The position numbers and the translations under genes were made by a program. From positions 2,403,501-2,467,500 of the forward strand of contig NZ_CP126107.1 in the NCBI RefSeq assembly GCF_030123365.1: a stretch of DNA of 64,000 bases, given 5' to 3'. Below, one piece after another: positions 22,652 through 30,706 of this stretch (position 1 is the stretch's first letter; every line of letters begins with the position of its first letter). The notes under the pieces were generated by a model. It made no database searches. It was not told the DNA's origin and worked only from the letters and a program-made list of their open reading frames with translations. Origin of the DNA: Neobacillus sp. SuZ13 (GTDB lineage Bacteria; Bacillota; Bacilli; Bacillales; Cytobacillaceae).

Positions 22652-24745
22652 TTACTGCTGAATTCTTTCAATGAGAGAATTAACTCCCTTGCCAACCTTA
22701 TATAAAACTTGATCCAACTTTTCTTTCCAACCTGGAGCATTTTCTTTGATCGTTTGCCCGATTTTCTGAGCATTTTCATTTAATTCCTTGCTAATTTTCT
22801 TCGCCTGTTCATTGATACTTATTTTTGTCGAGCGTTTACCAGCTAGTTGGTCATTTATAGAAACCACATCAAAGCTTTGTTTTGGAAGATGTTGCACAGA
22901 TTTCTTCATAATCTCCTTAAAAATCGGTACAACATTGGCAGAACTTGGACTAGGCAGGTAATGTTCGCGGTCGGTTTGATCAAACCCAATCCAAATGGCG
23001 CCGACAAGATTTGGCGTATAACCGACCATCCATTGATCCTTCGTTCCACTAATATCACTATATGGTAACTGGGTTGACCCCGTTTTTCCAGCAATTTGCA
23101 CATCAGGAATTCTGGCACGCCTAGCAGTACCTGTTTCAACAACGTTTAAAAGCATCGATGTCATTTCATCTGTGACTTCTTCTGACGTTACTTTTGTGGA
23201 TTTTGCTTCATGCTCCGCAATCACATTTCCAGTTGGGCCGACTATCTTAGTAATTAAATGACTGTCTTCCCGCTTTCCGCCATTCGGGAAAGCTGAAAAG
23301 GCGTTAGCCATTTGAAGGGGGGAGACCCCTGTACTCATCCCGCCCAGTGCAATGGCTAGGTTCTTATCTGCTTTTTCCACAGGGATACCGAACCTCTTCA
23401 AGGAATCGATCCCCTTATTTAATCCAATCTCATTTAACAACCATACTGCTGGGATATTCAGCGACTTCTCTAGCGCTTTGTACATTTCAACCTTTCCTTC
23501 ATAGGTCTTTGAAAAATTCTCTGGTTTATAGTTTCCGAAGTTTGTTGGTTTATCAACGAGTTCAGATGAGTATTTATAACCTTCTTCAAGGGCCGGTGTA
23601 TAAACGGCCAGTGGTTTAATCGACGACCCTGGCTGTGCTCGTAATTGGGTCGCACGGTTAAAGCCGCGGAATATATGCTCACCACGTCCGCCAACTAGAG
23701 CACTTACTCCGCCTGTAGCTGGGTCCATCAGAACCGAGCCACTTTGAACAAGTTTTCCCCCTCTACTGCGTGGGAACAAGTAGTCTTCACTATACACTTT
23801 TTCAAGATCAGACTGAAGATTTTGATCCATTGCCGTGTAAATTCGATACCCTCTAGTTAGGATTTCTTCTTGTGTTAAACCATATTTATTGATTGCTTCA
23901 TTCAGGACTGCATCCACATAATATGGATATTTTCGTTCCACATTGCTTCCGCCGCCATCTTTAAGGCGAATTTTTTCTTTTTTAGCTTTGTTATATTGCG
24001 AGCTAGTAATCATCCCTAGTTCTTTCATTTTACTTAATACAGTATTTCTTCTTTTCATGGCTAAGTCATAGTTATTGTAGGGATCTAGGTAATTCGGTGA
24101 ATGGAGCAATCCAGCAAGCATAGCTGCTTCACTGACAGTAACATTTTTGATATTTTTATCAAAGTATTTTTTTGATGCATTGCTGATTCCCCAGGACCCG
24201 CTTCCAAAATAAACTTGATTAAGGTACATTTGTAAAATCTCGTTTTTGGAATAAACCTTTTCGATTTTTACCGCTAAAAAAAGTTCCTCCGCTTTTCGCT
24301 TATAGGTTCGTTCCGGTGACAAAAGGGCATTCTTCGTTAATTGCTGGGTTAACGTACTGCCGCCGCCTGTTATCCTGCCTGCAAACAAGTTACTGAAAAA
24401 GGCACGAGCAATCCCTTTAATATCAAAGCCGCCATGCTCATAGAATCGTTCATCTTCGATTGCCACGACCGCATTGGGGACATACTTTGGCAGCTCCTCG
24501 ATTTTTATACCTTTGGTCCGATTGGTGGCAACATTACTTGCGATTTTCCCTTTTTTATCATAAATAACGGTCGGTTGACTGAGCCCTTGCTTCAGTGATT
24601 CTACATTCGCTCTCATCGCAATCCAGCCAAAGTAGAGAATGGTTGATAAAACAACGACTAGGATTAGTAATAATAATATTTGTGTTAAATGTTTATTTTT
24701 CCAGAAACGAACAATCTTTTCCCAATAAGGATGCAATTTCTCCAT
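22652..24745 (-). CDS. Class A penicillin-binding protein (transglycosylase/transpeptidase)
   Basis: Bifunctional cell-wall synthase: polymerises lipid II and crosslinks peptides outside the membrane. 697 residues: a membrane anchor (about 21-43), GT51 glycosyltransferase domain with catalytic Glu97 in AIEDERFYEHGG and GGSTLTQQL, and a transpeptidase domain with SSIK (Ser374, Lys377), SLN and GKTGST. The C-terminal tail is charged and helical. Size and layout fit the PBP1A/2C/2D group of Bacillus; I cannot say which paralogue. Monocistronic, convergent with cblS. Confidence 0.93.
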   Translation of the reverse strand: MEKLHPYWEKIVRFWKNKHLTQILLLLILVVVLSTILYFGWIAMRANVESLKQGLSQPTVIYDKKGKIASNVATNRTKGIKIEELPKYVPNAVVAIEDERFYEHGGFDIKGIARAFFSNLFAGRITGGGSTLTQQLTKNALLSPERTYKRKAEELFLAVKIEKVYSKNEILQMYLNQVYFGSGSWGISNASKKYFDKNIKNVTVSEAAMLAGLLHSPNYLDPYNNYDLAMKRRNTVLSKMKELGMITSSQYNKAKKEKIRLKDGGGSNVERKYPYYVDAVLNEAINKYGLTQEEILTRGYRIYTAMDQNLQSDLEKVYSEDYLFPRSRGGKLVQSGSVLMDPATGGVSALVGGRGEHIFRGFNRATQLRAQPGSSIKPLAVYTPALEEGYKYSSELVDKPTNFGNYKPENFSKTYEGKVEMYKALEKSLNIPAVWLLNEIGLNKGIDSLKRFGIPVEKADKNLAIALGGMSTGVSPLQMANAFSAFPNGGKREDSHLITKIVGPTGNVIAEHEAKSTKVTSEEVTDEMTSMLLNVVETGTARRARIPDVQIAGKTGSTQLPYSDISGTKDQWMVGYTPNLVGAIWIGFDQTDREHYLPSPSSANVVPIFKEIMKKSVQHLPKQSFDVVSINDQLAGKRSTKISINEQAKKISKELNENAQKIGQTIKENAPGWKEKLDQVLYKVGKGVNSLIERIQQ

Positions 24746-24964
24746 GTGATCTCCTTACTTTCAATAAGTAATTTTCAATCCATTATAAATATTATCTATT
24801 AAAAAGACTAGTAAAAACCCATATAGCAAGTAATATTTCCATATGTAACCAAAAAAACTTAAGAGACGGCTAACCATTTGTAAAAAAAATATATAAACTT
24901 TGTAGGGGGTAACCGAGTTTGCTTCGTCTATTATGGTGAAGTGATTGGAAAACAGGAGGATATT

Positions 24965-25654
24965 ATGATAACAATAAAAAACCTAAGCCATGACTTTGTG
25001 ATTGGAAAAAAAGGGAGACAAACGATCATACCGGTACTTAGAGATATTTCTTTTAGTGTCGAGGAGGGTGAAATCGTCACTATTGTTGGCAGAAGCGGGT
25101 CCGGAAAGTCTACGCTCCTTAACTTAGTTAGTGGTTTTATTCATCCGAAAGAGGGTGAAATTTGGATTAGCGGGGAAAAAGTATCAGATTTAAATGAATC
25201 AAAATTTTCGGACTTTCGAATCAATTATTTAGGATTTATTTTTCAAAGCTTTCAATTGATACCGAGCATGACCGCTTTTCAAAATGTAGAATTGCCGTTG
25301 ATATTAAAGGGTGTGCACGAGAAGGAAAGAAAAATGCAGACCGAAGCGATGCTGCAAAAAGTGGGATTGCTAGATTACCAGGATCATTATCCTGGAGAGC
25401 TGTCAGGAGGGCAGCAGCAGCGGGTAAGTATCGCCCGGGCCTTAATTGTCAATCCCCCGATTATTCTTGCCGATGAACCAACAGGCAGCCTTGATAGTGA
25501 GACAGAGGAAGAGTTATTGAAATTCATTAAAGAATTAAACAGGGATTTGGGCATCACCTTTTTGATTATCACTCATGATGACAAGGTCGCTGATATCGGG
25601 AACCGCAAGATTGAGTTAAAAGATGGCCGAATTGTTGAGGAGGTGCTTGTATGA
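24965..25654 (+). CDS. ABC transporter ATP-binding protein (MacB/LolD type)
   Basis: ATPase of a MacB-like system (229 residues from the ATG after CAGGAGGA). Walker A VGRSGSGKSTL, Q-loop IFQSFQLIPSM, signature LSGGQQQRVSIARAL, Walker B IILADEPTGSLDSE and switch His ITHDDKVA. The FQSFQLIP phrase is typical of LolD/MacB-like ATPases that drive extracytoplasmic work rather than classical import. Its stop overlaps the permease start by 4 bp. Possible jobs are export of peptides or resistance to cell-wall agents; no regulator or kinase lies next to it. Confidence 0.92.
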   Translation: MITIKNLSHDFVIGKKGRQTIIPVLRDISFSVEEGEIVTIVGRSGSGKSTLLNLVSGFIHPKEGEIWISGEKVSDLNESKFSDFRINYLGFIFQSFQLIPSMTAFQNVELPLILKGVHEKERKMQTEAMLQKVGLLDYQDHYPGELSGGQQQRVSIARALIVNPPIILADEPTGSLDSETEEELLKFIKELNRDLGITFLIITHDDKVADIGNRKIELKDGRIVEEVLV

Positions 25655-27003
25655 AACTAAGAGACCAATTCCGCTTCGTCCGCCAGAATATGAAGAAAAA
25701 TAGAACAAGAGTATTTATGACGATTCTTGCAACCGCAATGGGTTGTGCCTTCTTAATTGTGCTCGCCTCTGTAGGGTTTGGTTTACAGAAATCAGTGGTC
25801 AAGGAAATTACCGAACGGAGGGTCATTACCCAAATAGATGTTCATGGTAAGGAAACAAAAGATGAAGGGGTGTATCGCCCTTTAAATGATAAAGATGTGA
25901 AATTATTTGAAAAGATAAACGATGTAAAAGCGGTGACAAGAAGAAAAATGTTACAACAGGAAGGGGCTTTTACAATTGGGAAATACCAAGAATCGGCGCC
26001 AACCTTTGTGGCAAATTTTCCGGCTGAAATAAGAGCTGGTTTTGAATTATCGGAAGGCCATTTGCCAAAGGGAAAAAATGAAGTGGTCGTTGGCTATAAT
26101 TTCTTAACTAATCTCGCTGACAAGGCTGCGGGGGATGATCTGTATGATGAAAAGGGGCAGATTAAAGCAGAGTATCTTTATAAAGGAGAATTACTTGGAA
26201 AAGACATTGTATTAACAGTCCGGCAGTTTAAAGACGGAAAACAAATAGAAAAAACGTTCCCATTAAAAGTAGTGGGTATCTCTAAAAAGCCAACAAAAGA
26301 ATGGGCACAGGATAGTAGTGTCTTTATTTCCGATGAGATGTTAACTGAAATTGAAAGGTTTACGGGGACACCGAAAGGATACATGTTGGATGTAAATACA
26401 AAAGAGGTACCAGATGATCTTGTAACCAATAAAAATATGTATGATGAAGTGAAAATTTACGCAAAAAACATGGAAGCAGTCCAAAGTATTTCTGACCAAT
26501 TAAAAGAAAAGAATTATGCTACCTATTCTGTTGTCAATGAACTAAAAGAAGTAAACATGGTTTTTATGATTGCCAAGGCAGGATTAATCTTTATTGGGAC
26601 CATCGCGATACTGATTGCTTCCATTGGTATTTACAATACGATGACGATGGCGGTGACCGAGCGGGCCCCTGATATTGGAATTATGAAAGCAATCGGTGCC
26701 AATCCGAAAACCATTAAACGAATCTTTCTGCTTGAAAGCAGTTATATTGGGCTAATCGGTGCCCTTATTGGGACAATCGTTTCTTATGGGATTAGCTATA
26801 CGGTTAATTTTGCGATTCCATTAATAATCAAACAGGCATTTGGCCAAGAGACAGATTTAAACCTAATTTTTAGTGATATTCCGCTTGTTTTACCAATTAT
26901 CTGTGTTGTGATTTGTTACGCTGTAACTATCATTTCAGGATTACGCCCAGCACAGCGCGCAACAAAGGTCGATGTCTTAAAAGCTATGAGAAGAGAAGTG
27001 TAA
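25651..27003 (+). CDS. MacB/FtsX-family ABC transporter permease
   Basis: The 450-residue membrane partner of the preceding ATPase. One membrane helix near residues 20-42, a large extracytoplasmic MacB-PCD-like region (about 45-310), then three helices (about 315-340, 365-390, 415-440) with ASIGIYNTMTMAVTERAPDIGIMKAIGA, the classical FtsX/MacB core. It ends GLRPAQRATKVDVLKAMR. The extracytoplasmic part presumably moves with ATP hydrolysis (mechanotransmission). Translationally coupled to the ATPase. Substrate unknown. Confidence 0.9.
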   Translation: MKLRDQFRFVRQNMKKNRTRVFMTILATAMGCAFLIVLASVGFGLQKSVVKEITERRVITQIDVHGKETKDEGVYRPLNDKDVKLFEKINDVKAVTRRKMLQQEGAFTIGKYQESAPTFVANFPAEIRAGFELSEGHLPKGKNEVVVGYNFLTNLADKAAGDDLYDEKGQIKAEYLYKGELLGKDIVLTVRQFKDGKQIEKTFPLKVVGISKKPTKEWAQDSSVFISDEMLTEIERFTGTPKGYMLDVNTKEVPDDLVTNKNMYDEVKIYAKNMEAVQSISDQLKEKNYATYSVVNELKEVNMVFMIAKAGLIFIGTIAILIASIGIYNTMTMAVTERAPDIGIMKAIGANPKTIKRIFLLESSYIGLIGALIGTIVSYGISYTVNFAIPLIIKQAFGQETDLNLIFSDIPLVLPIICVVICYAVTIISGLRPAQRATKVDVLKAMRREV

Positions 27004-27105
27004 TGGGTAAAAGATAAAACCCATGATACTAGCGGACAACCATTTCCTCGTCCAAGCATATGTTAATAGAAAGATTGTTTAACAAAAATGGAAGGGGATG
27101 GGGAA

Positions 27106-27372
27106 ATGATCAACTGGAAAGTCCGATTAAGAAACAAGAACTGGGTAATCGCATTTGTATCTCAAATTATGATTGTAGCTCAGATGCTGCTAGCGTGTTT
27201 AAATTCCTTTGGAATCATTGATTTTCAACTGTCAGATGCCATTCAGAATGGTGTGTTAACCTTTGTTAATGCCGTCTTTGTTGTGTTGTCGATGTTAGGA
27301 ATTGTACAGGATCCAACCACAAAGGGGTATAAGGATAGTGAACGGGCGTTGACTTACAAAGATCCAAACTAA
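27106..27372 (+). CDS. Phage phi-LC3-type holin, solitary
   Basis: An 88-residue small membrane protein with two hydrophobic segments (about 14-35 and 45-68) and the phi-LC3 holin pattern (PF04531): INWKVRLRNKNWVIAFVSQI at the start and VLSMLGIVQDPTTKGYKDSE with ALTYKDP at the end. The start follows GGGGATGGGG. In phages, holins release endolysin; here no endolysin, integrase or other phage gene is adjacent. Isolated copies are common in Bacillus chromosomes and may serve sporulation or cell lysis. A terminator follows. Confidence 0.88.
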   Translation: MINWKVRLRNKNWVIAFVSQIMIVAQMLLACLNSFGIIDFQLSDAIQNGVLTFVNAVFVVLSMLGIVQDPTTKGYKDSERALTYKDPN

Positions 27373-27381
27373 TGTATAAAG

Positions 27382-27416
27382 GGCAGTTCCAAATTGGAAC
27401 TGGCTTTTTGTTCTTA
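27382..27416 (+). terminator. Terminator of the holin gene
   Basis: CAGTTCCAA (27384-27392) and TTGGAACTG (27394-27402) form an inverted repeat followed by GCTTTTTG. Confidence 0.8.
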
Positions 27417-27503
27417 GAACAGTGAGAAAATTCTTTACATTAGCCACACAAATTGTTTTACTAGATATGGACTGAAAAATTTTGTGAGAGGCAGTACATA
27501 TTT

Positions 27504-28727
27504 ATGGTAAAAATAAAAAGCTATATCGGACAATTTCACCCGATCGTGTGGGTTTTATTAATTGGCACCGTTCTATCAAGAGGCGCTTCTTTTATGACGC
27601 TTCCTTTCCTTTCCATTTACTTATCTAGGCATATGGATCTGTCGCCAATCGTCATCGGTTTAACCGTTGGGATGAGCCCATTAATGGCAACAGTTGGCGG
27701 TTTTATTGGCGGTCATTTATCAGATCGGTTTGGGCGAAAACCTGTTATGCTTATTTCTTTGTTTACAGTCGCATTTGTTTATTATGGATTTACGGTGGCA
27801 ACTGGTGAGGGCTGGTTTATCCTTTTAAATGCATTAAACGGACTGTGCAATTCATTTTTTGAACCAACCGCTCAAGCCTTAATGGCCGATTTAACCGATA
27901 AGGAAAAGCGGATGAAGGTATATTCCTTGCGATATACTGCCATGAATATTGGGGCATCGGCAGGTCCGTTAGTTGGAGCCTACTTAGCTAATACATCAGC
28001 AAAGTTATCGTTTGCAATAACTGGAACCACCTATTTATTGTATGCAATGGTGCTGGTAATCCTAATGAAGAGGCTAGTCTTAACTAAGCCCGGACAAAGC
28101 AAAAAGGGTGTCTCCTTTGGTGATGCATTTAAAATTATTAGGACTGATAAAGCATTAAGGTATCTAATCATTGGTATTATTTTAGTCAACATGGGCTATG
28201 TTCAAATTGATTCCAACTTCCCGCAAATACTTGAAGGTACAGTCGAAAATGGCATTGTCATTTTTTCAACGCTGATCACGATAAATGCTGTGATGGTTGT
28301 TTTCCTGCAAATGCCCATTAGTCATGTTGCTGAGAAGTTCCGGTTAATGCAGGTAATGGTTATCGGTGCTGTATTTATGGCAGCAGGATTAGTTGCCTTC
28401 AGTTTTGTAAACGGCTGGGTAACTGCCATTCTGGCAATTGTTTTCCTAACAATAGGTGAAATTTTAATTTTCCCATCCAACAGTATGATGATTGATCAAT
28501 TGGCACCAGAACATTTGCGTGGTACATATTTCGGGGCAGCACAATTTCGGAAAATTGGAAACTTTTTAGGGCCGATTATTGGCGGCTTTTTACTTAGTCA
28601 GTTTCAAGGCCAAATCATGTTTTGGGTACTTACGATCACAACCTTGGGTAGTGTGGTTTTCTTCTTAACAGGAAATAAATTTTATAGTATTAACGAAAAA
28701 ACTCCAAACCTTGAGAAAACAATTTGA
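27504..28727 (+). CDS. MFS transporter, DHA1-like
   Basis: A 407-residue major facilitator superfamily protein with about twelve membrane helices. Motif A between helices 2 and 3 is GGHLSDRFGRKPVM; TVGMSPLMATVGGFIGG precedes it. The second half repeats the fold, with EHLRGTYFGAAQFRKIGNFLGPIIGG. This is the drug:H+ antiporter-1 type, usually exporting small drugs or metabolites. Start at ATG after GAGAGG. Monocistronic, convergent with the aldo/keto reductase through a shared hairpin. Substrate unknown. Confidence 0.87.
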   Translation: MVKIKSYIGQFHPIVWVLLIGTVLSRGASFMTLPFLSIYLSRHMDLSPIVIGLTVGMSPLMATVGGFIGGHLSDRFGRKPVMLISLFTVAFVYYGFTVATGEGWFILLNALNGLCNSFFEPTAQALMADLTDKEKRMKVYSLRYTAMNIGASAGPLVGAYLANTSAKLSFAITGTTYLLYAMVLVILMKRLVLTKPGQSKKGVSFGDAFKIIRTDKALRYLIIGIILVNMGYVQIDSNFPQILEGTVENGIVIFSTLITINAVMVVFLQMPISHVAEKFRLMQVMVIGAVFMAAGLVAFSFVNGWVTAILAIVFLTIGEILIFPSNSMMIDQLAPEHLRGTYFGAAQFRKIGNFLGPIIGGFLLSQFQGQIMFWVLTITTLGSVVFFLTGNKFYSINEKTPNLEKTI

Positions 28728-28734
28728 TGAATAT

Positions 28735-28767
28735 AAAAAATGCCTCTGGATACTAAACCAGAGGCAT
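28735..28767 (-). terminator. Terminator of the aldo/keto reductase gene
   Basis: ATGCCTCTGG (28740-28749) pairs with CCAGAGGCAT (28758-28767). On the minus strand it runs into TTTTTTATA. It also sits just after the plus-strand MFS stop and may serve both. Confidence 0.9.
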
Positions 28768-28772
28768 CATCT

Positions 28773-29717
28773 TTATCTTAAAATATCTTCAATTCTTACT
28801 AGAGTTTCATCGTTCAACTTTACACCCGACGCTTTCACGTTTTCTTCCAATTGCTCGGGACGGCTTGCACCGACAAGTGCACTGGCTACATTCTTTTGCC
28901 GCAAGATCCAAGCAAGGGCAAGATTAGCAAGGGAAAGGTTATTGTCTTGGGCAACCTCTTTTAAAAGTTCTACTTTATCAAGGTTCTCATCCGTTAACAA
29001 GCCAAAAAGATTGCTGTATTTTTCCTGTGAAGCCCGGCTGCCTGTTGGAGCTTGTTGTCCTTTTTTATATTTTCCAGTCAGCACACCCTGGGCAAGCGGG
29101 GACCAGACAACCTGCCCAATTCCATGCTTTTCGCTTATAGGTAGTACTTCTTTTTCAATATAACGCTGCAGCATGCTGTATTGCGGCTGATTGACTACTA
29201 TGCGGTCCAGCAGCTTTTTATCGGCAAGATGAACTGCTTCGGTAATTTGTTCAGCCGTCCACTCACTCACACCAACATATAAGACTTTCCCTTGACGGAC
29301 TAAATCATCAAGTGCACGTAAGGTTTCGTCGAGCGGTGTTTGAGGGTCATACCGATGGCAATAATAAATGTCTACGTAATCAGTGTTAAGACGTTTAAGA
29401 CTGGCATGGCATTGTTCGATGACATGCTTACGAGATAAACCTTTATCATTCGGACCATCACCCATTGGCCAGAATACTTTAGTAGCCAATACATAAGAAT
29501 CGCGGACATATTTTTTCAGTGCCTTACCTACAACGATTTCAGCTTCCCCACGCATATAAACATTGGCAGTATCAAAAAAGTTGACCCCTAATTCATATGC
29601 TTTATCGATTGAAGCAGCAGCATTTTGTTCCTCTACATAGCCTCCATATGTAAGCCAGCTTCCTAAGCTTATTTCACTTACTTTCAAGCCCGTGTTTCCT
29701 AAGCGACGATATTCCAT
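28773..29717 (-). CDS. Aldo/keto reductase (Kv-beta/YhdN-like)
   Basis: A 314-residue NADPH-dependent (beta/alpha)8 barrel reductase of aldehydes and ketones. Catalytic tetrad Asp49, Tyr54, Lys80 and His121 is visible in NFFDTANVY, LATKVF and YYCHRYD; cofactor loop SPLAQGVLTGKY and VGASRPEQLEENVKA near the C-terminus. The sequence type is the AKR11/Kv-beta-like family rather than the methylglyoxal-reducing type, but substrate cannot be fixed. Ribosome binding site AGGAGGGA. Monocistronic. Confidence 0.92.
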   Translation of the reverse strand: MEYRRLGNTGLKVSEISLGSWLTYGGYVEEQNAAASIDKAYELGVNFFDTANVYMRGEAEIVVGKALKKYVRDSYVLATKVFWPMGDGPNDKGLSRKHVIEQCHASLKRLNTDYVDIYYCHRYDPQTPLDETLRALDDLVRQGKVLYVGVSEWTAEQITEAVHLADKKLLDRIVVNQPQYSMLQRYIEKEVLPISEKHGIGQVVWSPLAQGVLTGKYKKGQQAPTGSRASQEKYSNLFGLLTDENLDKVELLKEVAQDNNLSLANLALAWILRQKNVASALVGASRPEQLEENVKASGVKLNDETLVRIEDILR

Positions 29718-29917
29718 ATAATTAAATCCCTCCTAAAAATTTCGTAACTCAAAATAAAAATACAACAAAATTTACCTAAAAGTCCACAATTTAGTGAGTA
29801 TTTTGCTAAAATAAGAATATCCAGATAGTTCCATGGTGAGCTACGCATGATTTTGATCATACTTTTCAGATGTTTTTCGAATATGATTAATCATCTGTTT
29901 GAAAAGGAGTCCTTAAA

Positions 29918-30145
29918 ATGTGGTTTTGGATCATTATTTCAGCACTATTGATTGTCCTATTGCTGGTAGTTGAGGAGTTTTTCTATTATTTTTGGAATCG
30001 TTATTTGTATGGGCCAAATATAAAAGGGAAAAGGAGATGGTTGAGCAGACTAGTATTAGGTACCATTGTGTTAATCAAAAGGTTGTTCCGTGGAAGAGAA
30101 AAAGAAGTACCTAAAACGAAGACAGATAAGGGCCTCCCATTATAG
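29918..30145 (+). CDS. Small single-span membrane protein, unknown function
   Basis: A 75-residue protein with one strong membrane helix (about 3-24) preceding an aromatic EEFFYYFWNRYLYGP stretch and a basic tail rich in Lys/Arg. Good ribosome binding site AAAGGAG seven bases before the ATG. The stop codon lies in the loop of its own terminator (30125-30164), an economical arrangement supporting a real gene. Not recognised; the basic tail would be cytosolic by the positive-inside rule. Confidence 0.7.
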   Translation: MWFWIIISALLIVLLLVVEEFFYYFWNRYLYGPNIKGKRRWLSRLVLGTIVLIKRLFRGREKEVPKTKTDKGLPL

Positions 30146-30164
30146 GGGAGGCCCTTATCGTTTT
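30125..30164 (+). terminator. Strong terminator overlapping the end of the small membrane-protein gene
   Basis: GATAAGGGCCTCCC (30125-30138) pairs with GGGAGGCCCTTATC (30146-30159), followed by GTTTTAT. The TAG stop at 30143-30145 is in the loop. Confidence 0.9.
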
Positions 30165-30167
30165 ATG

Positions 30168-30287
30168 TCTAGCTCCAGCGCCTAGGGGCTCGGGGTCATA
30201 AGCCAATCCGTCATGAAGGTCAAAAAACAACCTTCACGCCGGCTCGTCTTATGCCTGTCGCCCCTGAACGAGGCGCTTCCGCTTTTC
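30168..30287. repeat. Structured intergenic repeat element with nested stems
   Basis: Nested inverted repeats: AGCGCCT with AGGCGCT (outer), AGGGGC with GCCCCT, CATAAG with CTTATG, and inner TGAAGGT with ACCTTCA. The start GTCTAGCTCCAGCGCCTA and end GAGGCGCTTCCGCTTTTCTT resemble a widespread intergenic repeat of Bacillus and Geobacillus. A related end is found at 94-120. It probably folds into one branched hairpin in RNA. No coding frame. Confidence 0.75.
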
Positions 30288-30530
30288 TTAATTAGTAGGA
30301 TTCTGTTTTTTCTTTTTCTTATTTAAATAACTACCAAAGGTATCGATGACGAAAAACAATAGAAATAAAAAAATAATTACATATTCAGCAGGCTCCATTA
30401 CTTTAAAAGGGTTTATCGCCTTCCAAATAATTCCTGAAATGCCTATCCCCATCATAAGATCTAGTGAAACAATTAGAATTACGCTAAAAGTCGCCAATAA
30501 GCCAGTTACAAAAAATATTTTCAACCTCAT
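30288..30530 (-). CDS. Small two-helix membrane protein, unknown function
   Basis: An 80-residue protein with hydrophobic segments at about 3-25 and 47-67 and a Lys-rich C-terminus (LNKKKKKQ). The start is chosen at the ATG after AAAGGTGTG; an earlier in-frame ATG would add six residues. It includes INPFKVMEPAEYVIIFLFLL between the segments. Its stop abuts the structured repeat element. Not recognised; composition and ribosome binding site support a real gene. Confidence 0.65.
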   Translation of the reverse strand: MRLKIFFVTGLLATFSVILIVSLDLMMGIGISGIIWKAINPFKVMEPAEYVIIFLFLLFFVIDTFGSYLNKKKKKQNPTN

Positions 30531-30706
30531 CACACCTTTTGGGATCATATTGTCTTTATTCTTTAATTCTTAGCAGTTCCTTATTCCAATTTAAAATGTT
30601 TAACATGCTTGATTTAACCGTTTCAATGGGATAAAGTGGTAGCCTTTGGGCAATATATCCAATAATGGATGAAAAGTAATAAATAATCGTAAGCGAGGCG
30701 GGTATT

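Noticed and set aside
27106..27372. A prophage region around the holin
   Set aside because: All neighbouring genes are ordinary bacterial genes with no phage structural or replication genes.
30549..30706. Sigma-G promoter before the gerA-type gene
   Set aside because: Expected on biological grounds, but no convincing pair of hexamers could be found by eye.
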